A stretch of DNA of 32,864 bases from an uncultured Pirellulaceae bacterium (GTDB lineage: Bacteria; Planctomycetota; Planctomycetia; Pirellulales; Pirellulaceae). Within the stretch, counting starts at the first letter, position 1. Every line of letters starts with the position of its first letter. Location of the stretch: NCBI GenBank assembly GCA_938010615.1, contig CALLUY010000169.1:1-32864 (forward strand). Direction: 5' to 3'. Below the pieces are notes generated by a model. That model made no database searches. It was given only the letters and a program-made list of their open reading frames with translations, and was not told the DNA's origin. A program made the position numbers and the translations under genes. Positions 7,988-15,662 of this stretch are shown here, in pieces.

Positions 7988-8923
7988 TTACGATTTGTTC
8001 AACTGGCGCAGCGGCTTGGGAAGAGGGAAGTGAACGTTTTCCTCACGGACGACAACGGGTTCGACTTCGGCCTTATATTTTTCAACGATCCAGTCGATGC
8101 AATCTTCGACGACAGTCTCTGGAGCACTGGCGCCTGCGGTAATCAACACGTTTTCGATTCCCTCGAACCAGCTTTCTTGCATTTCTTCTTTGCCGTCAAT
8201 CAAGTAAGCCGGAATTCCGGATTCGGCTGCCAGCTCACGTAGCCGTTGACTGTTGGAGCTGTTTTGGCTGCCGAGCACAAGGCAAAGGTCTGCTCGCGCC
8301 GAAATCAAACGCACTGCTTCTTGGCGATTTTGTGTCGCGTAGCAAATGTCTTCCTTCGGTGGATTCACCAGATTCGGAAACCGCTCTCGCAGCCGCTTGA
8401 TGATCCGATTCGCATCGTCAACCGAGAGGGTCGTTTGGGTCAGGTACGCCAGCTTCGTATCCGGATCGATGTCAAGTTTGTCGACGTCTTCTTCTGACTC
8501 GACCAAAATCATCACCTCAGGAGCTTCCCCCATCGTTCCGATGACTTCGTCATGACCTTCGTGGCCAATCAGGAAAATCTGGTAGCCTTCCCGTGCGTAC
8601 TTGAGTGCTTCAAGGTGGACTTTTGTCACCAAGGGACACGTAGCGTCAATCGCATTGAGGTTTCTGTCCTTTGCGATTTGGCGAATCTCAGGAGACACGC
8701 CATGAGCCGAAAACAGCAGCACGGAGCCCGGCGGAACTTCTTCCAACGTTTCGACGAAGATCGCACCTTTGGCTTTAAAGGACTCCACGACGTACTTATT
8801 GTGGACGATCTCGTGATAAACGTAGACTGGCGCACCGAATTCACGCAGTGTGATATCGAGGCTCTCAATCGCCATGTTCACACCCGCGCAAAAACCGCGA
8901 GGATTCGCCAATAAAATTTTCAT
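7988..8923 (-). CDS. ispH: 4-hydroxy-3-methylbut-2-enyl diphosphate reductase
   Basis: The last enzyme of the MEP pathway: a cytoplasmic iron-sulfur reductase converting HMBPP into IPP and DMAPP. The 311-aa length is normal. The three cluster cysteines are present at C12 (PRGFCAGV), C96 (DATCPLV) and C194 (ICYATQNR). Substrate and catalytic residues are also seen: H41 in HEIVHNKYV, H74 in SAHGV, H124 and E126 in GHEGHDEV, the LTQTTLS motif at 161-167, and GSQNSSNSQRL at 218-227. The ATG at 8923 places C12 in its standard position. It is divergent from a gene resembling an isoprenoid-condensing synthase, with 177 bp between the starts. Confidence 0.97.
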   Translation of the reverse strand: MKILLANPRGFCAGVNMAIESLDITLREFGAPVYVYHEIVHNKYVVESFKAKGAIFVETLEEVPPGSVLLFSAHGVSPEIRQIAKDRNLNAIDATCPLVTKVHLEALKYAREGYQIFLIGHEGHDEVIGTMGEAPEVMILVESEEDVDKLDIDPDTKLAYLTQTTLSVDDANRIIKRLRERFPNLVNPPKEDICYATQNRQEAVRLISARADLCLVLGSQNSSNSQRLRELAAESGIPAYLIDGKEEMQESWFEGIENVLITAGASAPETVVEDCIDWIVEKYKAEVEPVVVREENVHFPLPKPLRQLNKS

Positions 8924-9100
8924 GATCGTTCCAATTCACTCTAACCGCCTAGAAGTTTCAGCTCTCCATTCTAGAACGATTGCCCGATTCGAGTATGGGT
9001 CAAATTGAATCGGGCCGAATACTGCTTTCTTCATTGAGCCAGTATGCGTAAAATTGGCTCAAAGGTGTGGCGTTAGGCGACCCCAGTTCAGGATCCAATC

Positions 9101-10024
9101 ATGGCCACAGCAAACCCGACCACAAAATTAACTCGCAAGGAATCCCTCGACAAAGGCTTCCAAAGCGCTCAATCCGCGGTGCGTAGCCTCTTCAAAGACG
9201 CCGTTTGGGCGACCAGTAACCTTCCTCGCGAAAATCGCAAAGAGCTCGATGCGATCGGAAGTCACCTAGTCCGTTGCCTTGACATGCTGGACCTCGAGAG
9301 CACCGAAGGGCTGCCGTTGGATATCTGGAAGGAGATTCGCGACGAACTTAGCGACGCTTTCGCGGGCAGGTCACAAACGCCAGAACTCACTGCGCTGGCC
9401 CATGTCGTTGAGAAACATAACATCCCGAAACAGTTCATCTTCGACATGGTCAACGGAGCTGACTACTGGATCCGATTCCGAAAATTTGACACGTGGGAAC
9501 AGCTCGACACATTTGCTTCCAACCTCGGCGGAAGCGCTATGATTGCGGCGGTGAAGGTCATGGGCGTTGCCAAGCCCGGATTCGAAATTCCAGCGCTCAA
9601 CTGCGGCAAAGCAATTTTGCTGACGCAGCAGTTAGCAAACTGTGTTGCCGATCTAAAAGCAAATCGCAATTTACTCGCTCAGGAAGATCTTGATCGATTC
9701 AAGCTAGAAGTCCACCGAGTGAAGATGCGTCAGGAATGCCCGGAACTGAAGCACTTTGTTCGCTTCAATGTTTCTCGATTGGAGAAACTATTCGCCGAAG
9801 CCGGCAAACTGGTTTCCTACTTGGAACTCGGCGGCGCCCGCACTGTCACGTCTCTACTATGCCTTCACTGGAGGATGCTGACCCAGATGCGACGTCACCC
9901 CGATTGCATATACAATCCGGCCGGCGTTTTGACCCGCCGTGATATGCGAAGCCTGAAGTCTCGACACGTGCTAGGGATCGAAGGCGGCATTCCGATTCTG
10001 CCAACGGATGACGACCACCATTGA
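9101..10024 (+). CDS. Squalene/phytoene synthase family protein with altered metal-binding motifs
   Basis: A 307-aa all-helical protein aligning by eye with HpnC-like squalene/phytoene synthases, which couple two prenyl diphosphates head to head. Family landmarks: the first Asp-rich region appears as VRCLDMLDLES (about residue 58) where active enzymes have a DDxxDE-type motif; TFASNLGGSAMIAAV (about 137) stands for the YxxxSANPVG region; and LTQQLANCVADLKANRNLLAQ stands for LTNxLQDVxxDxxxGRxYLP. Several metal-ligand aspartates and the GRxYLP box are therefore lost. It may be a catalytically altered or inactive paralogue. The first residues (MATANPTTKLTRKE) are polar and no membrane helix is evident. 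Its position next to ispH fits an isoprenoid context. A weak hairpin with Ts follows the stop. Confidence 0.7.
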   Translation: MATANPTTKLTRKESLDKGFQSAQSAVRSLFKDAVWATSNLPRENRKELDAIGSHLVRCLDMLDLESTEGLPLDIWKEIRDELSDAFAGRSQTPELTALAHVVEKHNIPKQFIFDMVNGADYWIRFRKFDTWEQLDTFASNLGGSAMIAAVKVMGVAKPGFEIPALNCGKAILLTQQLANCVADLKANRNLLAQEDLDRFKLEVHRVKMRQECPELKHFVRFNVSRLEKLFAEAGKLVSYLELGGARTVTSLLCLHWRMLTQMRRHPDCIYNPAGVLTRRDMRSLKSRHVLGIEGGIPILPTDDDHH

Positions 10025-10050
10025 GCGTTCGGAAGGGAAGAAACGCTTTT
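10024..10050 (+). terminator. Probable short intrinsic terminator after the synthase-like gene
   Basis: The six-base arms AGCGTT (10024-10029) and AACGCT (10042-10047) enclose a 12-base loop and are followed by further Ts (10048-10050). It occupies the whole 26-bp gap between the convergent synthase-like and DUF3500 genes and is oriented for the plus strand. The T-run is short, so the call is tentative. Confidence 0.45.
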
Positions 10051-11085
10051 CTATTTGGCGTGCTCAGTCGCTTCGTAGTGCAGCTTCAACCAATCGGCAC
10101 CAAAGTCATTTTTAAAATCGCGCCAAACGACGTGTGAATGATTGGCGTCGTTTTGAGTGTTATCGTATTCGAAAATAAACGTCGGTCCCTGGATACGATA
10201 ATAGTGACGTTCACCGGGTGAAATCTTGCCCGCCCAAGCAAAATGAATCTTCTCAAAGCCCGCCTCTTCGATCTTTTTTCGATCACCGTCAGCAAGTTCA
10301 CCGCGAACTTTGCCAAGGTACACTTCGATCAATTCACGGAGCATCTTCTGTTGAGCCTCGTTCATATCCGCCGATGAGATTCCTGCGGGGCTCAGCGGTG
10401 AAGCTTCCCGCCCCGGGCCATTGATGACATCGTCAGGAGCATCGACGGCAATGATGGCGACTTCTTTTTGTTTGACCGAAAGATTCTTGATCAACTGTCG
10501 GCCAAGATCTTCTTCTTGCGCCAAGACCCGCAAGCCTTTCAGATCGCCCCGACGTACCTCAGCTGGACTGGCTCCAAAGAAAGCTGGAACCACCGCAACC
10601 TGCTTGCCTTCCACAATCGTGAAGCTAACCGAAAGGTGATGGCCTTCGATCCGCCATCCCCAAGTCGCGTCTGCGGAGGGCGTGCCGAACAGGAACAAGT
10701 GATATTTCGCAGGATCGCGTTTTGCACTGCCGTTTTCCATTTCATGCAGAACTTGCTCCAGCGCCATCACTTGCATCGCTGTTGAGAACCCGTGGTGGCT
10801 AAGTCCAGTCTGCACGAGAGACAAAGCGAGCCCGCGTTGATGAGGTTTCATTGCTTTCATCCCGAGACCTTTGCGCTCCATCGGAATAAACTGCCAGTCT
10901 TTGCGAAGTTCATCATCGAATTCAAACTGGATGGCTTTTGTCTGCTCTTCGTTGAGCGACTTTAACAACAACTGCGCTGCAGTACTCATTTCAGCGGCAA
11001 CATCATGAGCGTGAAGCAGTGCATTAGAAGTGAACACCAAAACCGTGGTGAGCGCAAGAACGTTTCGCAGCGACGAGAATTTCAT
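10051..11085 (-). CDS. Secreted DUF3500 domain protein
   Basis: The ATG at 11085 gives MKFSSLRNVLALTTVLVFTSNALLHAHD, a clear signal peptide followed by 344 aa in total. Upstream in-frame codons would read through the repeat region and add an unlikely N-terminus, so they were rejected. The mature part matches DUF3500: WQFIPMERKGLGMKAMKPHQRGLAL, LFGTPSADATWGWRIEGHHLSVSFT, VPAFFGASPAEVR and the C-terminal IQGPTFIFEYDNTQNDANHSHVVWRDFKNDFG. The conserved histidines and acidic residues in the last block (NDANHSHVVWRD) look like a possible metal or active site, but no reaction is established for the family. It is probably located in the periplasm or outside the cell. The gene stands alone, converging on the synthase-like gene. 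Confidence 0.9.
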   Translation of the reverse strand: MKFSSLRNVLALTTVLVFTSNALLHAHDVAAEMSTAAQLLLKSLNEEQTKAIQFEFDDELRKDWQFIPMERKGLGMKAMKPHQRGLALSLVQTGLSHHGFSTAMQVMALEQVLHEMENGSAKRDPAKYHLFLFGTPSADATWGWRIEGHHLSVSFTIVEGKQVAVVPAFFGASPAEVRRGDLKGLRVLAQEEDLGRQLIKNLSVKQKEVAIIAVDAPDDVINGPGREASPLSPAGISSADMNEAQQKMLRELIEVYLGKVRGELADGDRKKIEEAGFEKIHFAWAGKISPGERHYYRIQGPTFIFEYDNTQNDANHSHVVWRDFKNDFGADWLKLHYEATEHAK

Positions 11086-11148
11086 GTAGATGGCCATCGA
11101 AGAGTGGGGCGATTTGGAAGCACAGTCTACCACAGCCAATCCAGCATC

Positions 11149-11167
11149 ACCCTCCCTCCGGGAGGGT
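11149..11167. repeat. GC-rich perfect hairpin ACCCTCCC/GGGAGGGT
   Basis: Eight-base arms (11149-11156 and 11160-11167) around the loop TCC, followed about 20 bases later by GGGGAGGGAGCGG, which restates the arm sequence. It lies upstream of the DUF3500 start and next to element B, with no T-run. I recall similar CCCTCCC-type palindromes from planctomycete intergenic DNA; this is probably a dispersed repeat. Confidence 0.6.
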
Positions 11168-11206
11168 CGGAGCCTAAGCGACGGGGAGGGAGCGGATGTT
11201 AACAAA

Positions 11207-11267
11207 ACGTAGGACGGTGGTCCCCACCGTTTGCTGCATGTCAACGGCGGAGACCGCCGTGCTACGT
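11207..11267. repeat. Double-hairpin intergenic element B (REP/BIME-like)
   Basis: The outer inverted repeat ACGTAG (11207-11212) / CTACGT (11262-11267) encloses two hairpins. The first is ACGGTGG/CCACCGT with loop TCC (11214-11230). The second is ACGGCGG/CCGCCGT with loop AGA (11244-11260). They are separated by a 13-base spacer containing GCATG. The architecture matches element C closely and element A loosely. It lies between the rnpA stop and the DUF3500 start. Confidence 0.8.
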
Positions 11268-11303
11268 TGGGAAACGTCGGAACGCCTGGAGGATGACGCT
11301 GCT

Positions 11304-11666
11304 CTACGAATCGATCGGCGGCATCTTTCGGTCGAGTCGCTGCATCAAACTCAAAAGCGAGCTTGCAATTGCCTTATAGTCGCAAACGGCTCCTTTCCTT
11401 GGTCGCACGACGATATCCAAGCCGGTCGGCAATTCGTGCTGCTGCAATCGAAACGCCTCCCTGATTCGCCGCTTCCAACGATTGCGAACAACCGCGTTGC
11501 CGACTTTGCGGCTGACCGCCAAACCAAGCCGCGAATTCGAACCGTTGCGTCGAGCCCGAATCACCAAAACCTTGTCCGCGGCAAAGTGATCTTCGTTGTA
11601 GACGCGAGAATAATCTTCGCGTGACAACAGTCGCTGGCTTTTTGAGTAAGAAAATTCTGCGGCCAC
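11304..11666 (-). CDS. rnpA: Ribonuclease P protein component
   Basis: The small basic protein subunit of RNase P, which helps the catalytic RNA remove 5' leaders from pre-tRNAs. The 120-aa product has the family core: FSYSKSQRLLSREDYSRVY at the N-terminus, LGLAVSRKVGNAVVRNRWKRRIREAFR with the RNR box at residues 61-63, and LDIVVRPRKGA near the end. The start is a GTG at 11666, two bases after the kinase stop codon; no ATG in a suitable position exists and this start gives the normal N-terminus. The usual neighbours rpmH and dnaA are absent; instead the gene follows a Ser/Thr kinase, presumably on one transcript. Confidence 0.95.
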   Translation of the reverse strand: MAAEFSYSKSQRLLSREDYSRVYNEDHFAADKVLVIRARRNGSNSRLGLAVSRKVGNAVVRNRWKRRIREAFRLQQHELPTGLDIVVRPRKGAVCDYKAIASSLLSLMQRLDRKMPPIDS

Positions 11667-11668
11667 GA

Positions 11669-13063
11669 TTAGGGCGCCGCATACATGAAAACACCCGCCA
11701 GAAATCCAACTAGCGCACCAACCAATAACGCGACTCCGGTACTCACAATCAGAATCGTCTTCGAAAACAAAACCTCGTCTGGCAAATGACCAGCAGACTT
11801 GTACTTGCTCGCCACACTGGTCGGGATCGGTGGCTTGGTTCTCATCACGCCACTATTGGATCCACCCTCTGTCACCGAATCATCGCCGCTCATCGTTGCG
11901 TGAGAACCGCTGGCGTCCGACATTTCGCTCATCGCAAGCTCGGCAATATCCATATTCGGATCGGTTTGCTGAGTATCAATTGATGAATTCGGAGACGTCC
12001 AACGCGGTCGCTCATCGAGATCTTCATCACGCAACGGACTATTGTCCTCAGCCCACGGAGACAATCGCTCGGCAACCTCATTGGCAGTTTGAATTCGCTG
12101 TCGCGGATCCTTTGCCATCATGTCGCTCATCAAGTCAACGAACTCGTCGCTAACGTCTTCATTGAAACGCCTTGGATGCCACGGCGTTTCTTCCAAATGT
12201 CGTTTGGCTTTGTTGCGCGAGTTGCCACCAGGGAATGGAACTTTGCCCGTAACCGCATAGTAAAGAGTGCAGCCTAACGAGTAGATATCGCTGGCACTGG
12301 TGATGTGATTCGGATTCTTGATCTGCTCCGGCGAAAGATAATCTGCCGTTCCGACAATCTTTCCAACACGAGGATCTTTCGGATCGTCCAAACAGAATGC
12401 GAGGCCAAGATCAGAAAGCTTTGCGATGCCGCCGGGCGTGACCAAAATGTTTCCAGGCTTAATGTCGCGGTGAATCAAACCTTCCTTGTGAGCTTGCTTG
12501 AGTCCGTCAGCGGATTGCCTGACAATGTTTGCCGCCTGATTTACTGAAAGCTTGCCTTTACTTCGGACCAACCGGCGCAAATCGGTGCCTGGAACATACT
12601 CCACGACAAGGTATTGAACATTGCCATCTTCACCAGCATCATAGGCTCGCACAAGATTGGGATGGTCCAGCTTCGCCTGAGCTCGAATCTCACGTCGAAA
12701 GTTCGAGATCGCTTCGGGAGTAATTTTATGAAGAGGAAGAACTTTGATTGCCGATTCGCGACCCAGCAATTCATGAACCGCTTTGAAGACTTGCCCCATT
12801 CCGCCTTGGCCAATCCAATCGGTAATGATGTAAGGGCCAAGCGTCAACTTTGTTCGACCGCTAAGCAGTTGTTCAGATTGATACTCAGATAACAATTCCA
12901 TCTTCACGAGCTGTCGCGCGAGTTTTTTGTCACTCACATCGCGAGCAGTTCGAACGCCATCATGCGTTTGCACAACGGCAGCCGTCGCAGCACGCAACTG
13001 TTGTTCAGTCACGAGTCCGCTCGCGATTGCAGCGTCACGAAGTTTTGGCTTGACGGAGCTCAT
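11669..13063 (-). CDS. Membrane-anchored Ser/Thr protein kinase (Hanks type)
   Basis: 464 aa from the ATG at 13063; a TTG one codon earlier is possible. Residues 1-75 form an N-terminal helical domain (GLVTEQQLRAA and LVKMELLSEYQSEQLLSG) that I recall preceding many planctomycete kinases. The kinase domain (about 77-345) is complete: glycine loop GQGGMGQVF, K107 in AIKVL, E125, catalytic HRDIKPGNIL with D200, DLG instead of DFG at 218-220 (common in bacterial kinases), and GTADYLSPEQ. A Ser/Thr/Asp-rich linker follows, then a single C-terminal membrane helix (about 437-460, ILIVSTGVALLVGALVGFLAGVF), so the kinase domain probably faces the cytoplasm from a tail anchor. There is no extracytoplasmic sensor domain, so the input signal is unclear. 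rnpA follows by two bases. Confidence 0.93.
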   Translation of the reverse strand: MSSVKPKLRDAAIASGLVTEQQLRAATAAVVQTHDGVRTARDVSDKKLARQLVKMELLSEYQSEQLLSGRTKLTLGPYIITDWIGQGGMGQVFKAVHELLGRESAIKVLPLHKITPEAISNFRREIRAQAKLDHPNLVRAYDAGEDGNVQYLVVEYVPGTDLRRLVRSKGKLSVNQAANIVRQSADGLKQAHKEGLIHRDIKPGNILVTPGGIAKLSDLGLAFCLDDPKDPRVGKIVGTADYLSPEQIKNPNHITSASDIYSLGCTLYYAVTGKVPFPGGNSRNKAKRHLEETPWHPRRFNEDVSDEFVDLMSDMMAKDPRQRIQTANEVAERLSPWAEDNSPLRDEDLDERPRWTSPNSSIDTQQTDPNMDIAELAMSEMSDASGSHATMSGDDSVTEGGSNSGVMRTKPPIPTSVASKYKSAGHLPDEVLFSKTILIVSTGVALLVGALVGFLAGVFMYAAP

Positions 13064-13105
13064 CAATATGGGCAGTGGAAAGGCTAACGAGGAAGTTCAA
13101 CGAAA

Positions 13106-13852
13106 TCATAGGTTGTAACGGGTGATTTTCCAACAATCTGGAACGTCTGCCTCAAAATGCAGCAAGTTTTTTTGGGTGGGGTGGGTAAATTCGACCGATT
13201 TGGAATGTAGGGCAATCCCGGCGCCCGGAAAATCCGTTCCGCTACCGTACTTCTGGTCACCGACGATCGAAAATCCCGCGTGAGCCAACTGGCAACGAAT
13301 TTGATGCTTGCGACCTGTTGTGAGTTCAATTTCGAGCAGTTGTCTGTCTTTTTGATCACCCGAAACTTTTTGTTTTCCGATGACGGTCCACGAAAGCTTC
13401 GCCTCCTTTGCGTCTTTGGGCATCCTTCCGCTGGCAACGCGTTGTTCTGTGACACATCGCATTCGCATCGCGGGTTCGTCTTTGAACATCCAGTTCTCCA
13501 ATCGTCCGCTTTTTGAAAGTGACTCACCACGATCGTTCGATTCGACAATCGCCCAGTAGAGTTTTTTGGTTTCGCGTTGCTTGAATTGTTTCGAGAGTCT
13601 GGCAGCCGCTTTCGAAGTCCTTGCGATCACGATGGCTCCCGACGTGCGAGCATCCAATCGACTGACGATGCCAAGATAAACATTGCCCGGCTTGTTGTAC
13701 TTTCGGCGAATGTAGTCTTTCGCCAAAACGATTAAACTCGGCCGATCCGCTTCGACACCCATGGTCGCCAAACCGGCACGTTTGTTGATCACCAGAAGAT
13801 GGTTATCTTCGAATAGAATCTCTTGAGGTTGGAGCGGCGTGACTTTTGGCAT
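13106..13852 (-). CDS. RluA-family RNA pseudouridine synthase
   Basis: Converts uridine to pseudouridine in rRNA or tRNA; the exact target cannot be told from sequence. The 248-aa protein contains the catalytic aspartate D67 in VSRLDARTSGAIVIART; the usual motif is HRLDxxTSG, so the His is replaced by Ser. Also present are the family blocks ILFEDNHLLVINKRAGLAT (residues 11-30), KLYWAIVE, and LLEIELTTGRKHQIRCQLAHAGFSIVGDQKYG near the C-terminus. There is no S4 RNA-binding domain, so it is the short RluA type. The ATG at 13852 is 28 bp from the divergent maf start, so the two genes share a very compact promoter region. Confidence 0.9.
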   Translation of the reverse strand: MPKVTPLQPQEILFEDNHLLVINKRAGLATMGVEADRPSLIVLAKDYIRRKYNKPGNVYLGIVSRLDARTSGAIVIARTSKAAARLSKQFKQRETKKLYWAIVESNDRGESLSKSGRLENWMFKDEPAMRMRCVTEQRVASGRMPKDAKEAKLSWTVIGKQKVSGDQKDRQLLEIELTTGRKHQIRCQLAHAGFSIVGDQKYGSGTDFPGAGIALHSKSVEFTHPTQKNLLHFEADVPDCWKITRYNL

Positions 13853-13880
13853 GTTCGAATTATAGACTACAATCTTTCAA

Positions 13881-14465
13881 ATGAACTACGAATTGATCCT
13901 TGCAAGCCAGTCGCCGCGACGACGGCAACTTCTGACCGAAGCTGGCTACACCTTCACTGTTGACGCACCCGACGATTCTGTCGAACGTGGAATCTGTAGT
14001 AAGTGTTCGCCCGAAGAGCTCGTCATCGAATCCGCATTTTTAAAAGCCGCCGCGATCGCGAAACGACATGAGTCCGGTTTGATTTTGGCCGCGGACACCG
14101 TTGCCGTCTGCGGATCCGAAACGCTCGGCAAACCGACCAACCGTGATCACGCGGAGAAGATGCTGCGCACGATGTCCGGGAAGGTGCATCGCGTCTTGAC
14201 GGGCGTTTGTTTGCGCTGGGCCGGAACCGCGACGTTCAAGACGTGGCTCGAAGAAACGACGCTTGAGATGAGCATCCTCGACGATGACTTACTGGAAGAG
14301 TATCTCGACTCCGATGGTTGGGTCGGGAAAGCTGGAGCGTTCGGCTACCAAGACGGACTCGATTGGGTCCGAATCAAGGAAGGGCTGGAATCTACGGTCG
14401 TTGGATTGCCGATTGAGAAATTGCCCGAATGGATAGCTGAGATCAACAGCGTCTCTCCTCGCTAA
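13881..14465 (+). CDS. maf: Maf-like nucleoside triphosphate pyrophosphatase
   Basis: Maf proteins hydrolyse non-canonical or pyrimidine nucleoside triphosphates to monophosphates and are linked to housekeeping of nucleotide pools and to septum formation. The 194-aa protein has all expected signatures: LASQSPRRRQLL at residues 7-18, AADTVAV with D72, GKPTNRDHAEKML with K84, the MSGKVHRVLTGVCL block, and GWVGKAGAFGYQDG followed by LESTVVGLPIEKL. Subfamily (dTTP/UTP versus m7GTP) cannot be settled by eye. The stop codon overlaps the stop of the convergent membrane-protein gene by four bases. Confidence 0.93.
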   Translation: MNYELILASQSPRRRQLLTEAGYTFTVDAPDDSVERGICSKCSPEELVIESAFLKAAAIAKRHESGLILAADTVAVCGSETLGKPTNRDHAEKMLRTMSGKVHRVLTGVCLRWAGTATFKTWLEETTLEMSILDDDLLEEYLDSDGWVGKAGAFGYQDGLDWVRIKEGLESTVVGLPIEKLPEWIAEINSVSPR

Positions 14466-15559
14466 TCTACTTGGCCCGCACAATACGCTTCCCATCTTCG
14501 AATCGCGACGGGAAAGAACTTGTCTGTATTTTCGCAACGCTCTTTTTGCTCTCGGAACAGCTGAACGAACATTGGGACCGTTGGAATCCATGGCAAAGCC
14601 TGCATAACAAGCAAAGCAAGTTTCTTATTTCCATTGAACATCAAAAGCTGCACCACGAGCGGACCGAGGATAATTGCGGCAATCAGGAGCGCTGCAGCCA
14701 ACAAGCTTGCACGCTGCTGTGACGGTGTTCCATGTTCCTTGTCGATCCGAATCGGACACCAAGCCGAAATTGCTCCAAGCACAAAAAGAACTGCGGCGCC
14801 ACCCAAAAGCGTTTCGCCGATTGGGCTCAGCCACGATCCGTGCATTAGTCGAATATTGATCACGGTGGAGATCGCAATCGCAGATCCAAGTGCCCAATAA
14901 ATGTACTTCGATACGGCGCGCAAACAAATCAGATAGATCCAAGGCGAATAAACGAATCCAGCCCAAAACGGATACTTTTTCAAATGCGTTGCCAACCGCT
15001 GAGGGAAATAGGACTTTGAACCATTAGCCAACCAGCGATCAAGGAAGCGGCAACAGAATTCCTTCCAATTGCGATGCTCAACTTCCTGCTGCTGGAAATA
15101 TTCCACCACCAGCAATTTGTCTTCGCGTTCCAATTCATTCAGCGGAATCGAAATCAAAAAATCGTCTGATTGTTCCGTCGATTCGCTAAGGCCTTCATCG
15201 CTTTGAGAATGAAGGAAAAATCCCAACAGAAGTTCCTCGCCCTTTCGTTTCATCGGCCAGTCAACGACAGCGATCTCATCCAGATTGAGATCGAAATCTC
15301 CAATGCACAACCTGTCCGGATAAAGTTTGTACTCGGTTGATCTTGAGTCAAACCACTTGGCAACCCATTGCAGCGCCGAGCCAAATACTAGGATCGGCAA
15401 TAAGACGCCAAACGCATTCCACTGATTGCGAACCAAAACACCGTAAACCGCGGCGACAAAAACCAGAAACGCCATCCCGCCGAGTTGCGCAACCTGACCA
15501 GACAACTTTGGCGACTCTTTGAATGAAACTACGGGAGACGCATTTTCGTTTGAGTTCAT
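14462..15559 (-). CDS. Uncharacterised multi-pass membrane protein
   Basis: A 365-aa protein that I do not recognise. An N-terminal polar tail is followed by two hydrophobic segments (about 25-45 and 50-66, GGMAFLVFVAAVYGVLV and FGVLLPILVFGSALQWVA). A soluble stretch (75-190) follows, beginning YKLYPDRLCIGDFDLNLDEIAVVDWPMK, which reads like a bacterial PH-type domain behind two helices; this is a guess. Further helices lie at about 200-240, 250-275, 290-312 and 320-335. The C-terminus ends KFFPVAIRRWEAYCAGQVD. The start is the ATG at 15559 and the stop overlaps that of maf. No neighbour suggests a function. Confidence 0.75.
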   Translation of the reverse strand: MNSNENASPVVSFKESPKLSGQVAQLGGMAFLVFVAAVYGVLVRNQWNAFGVLLPILVFGSALQWVAKWFDSRSTEYKLYPDRLCIGDFDLNLDEIAVVDWPMKRKGEELLLGFFLHSQSDEGLSESTEQSDDFLISIPLNELEREDKLLVVEYFQQQEVEHRNWKEFCCRFLDRWLANGSKSYFPQRLATHLKKYPFWAGFVYSPWIYLICLRAVSKYIYWALGSAIAISTVINIRLMHGSWLSPIGETLLGGAAVLFVLGAISAWCPIRIDKEHGTPSQQRASLLAAALLIAAIILGPLVVQLLMFNGNKKLALLVMQALPWIPTVPMFVQLFREQKERCENTDKFFPVAIRRWEAYCAGQVD

Positions 15560-15620
15560 CTATTGTCCAAGTTCGACATCGATCGGTACGCAGCAGCACC
15601 TTCGAACTTGATTCGTTTGA

Positions 15621-15650
15621 GGCCTGAAAATATTAGCAATATTCTAGGCC
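15621..15650. terminator. Hairpin at the 3' end of the barrel-DUF389-PlsC operon
   Basis: GGCCT (15621-15625) pairs with AGGCC (15646-15650), and inside it AATATT (15629-15634) pairs with AATATT (15638-15643) across the loop AGC. It starts 13 bases after the PlsC stop codon in that gene's direction and is the only structured element in the gap. There is no clear T-run, so it may be a weak or Rho-assisted terminator or an mRNA-stabilising hairpin. Confidence 0.45.
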
Positions 15651-15662
15651 GGAAAGCACGAT

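Noticed and set aside
8552..8914. Plus-strand open frame of 120 codons opposite ispH
   Set aside because: It is a shadow of ispH, which has all of its catalytic residues on the minus strand.
11086..11244. Extended N-terminus for the DUF3500 protein
   Set aside because: It would translate the hairpin repeats and bury a clear signal peptide that starts at 11085.
11196..11624. Plus-strand open frame of 142 codons opposite rnpA
   Set aside because: It covers element B and the antisense of rnpA, has no recognisable domain, and rnpA itself is certain.
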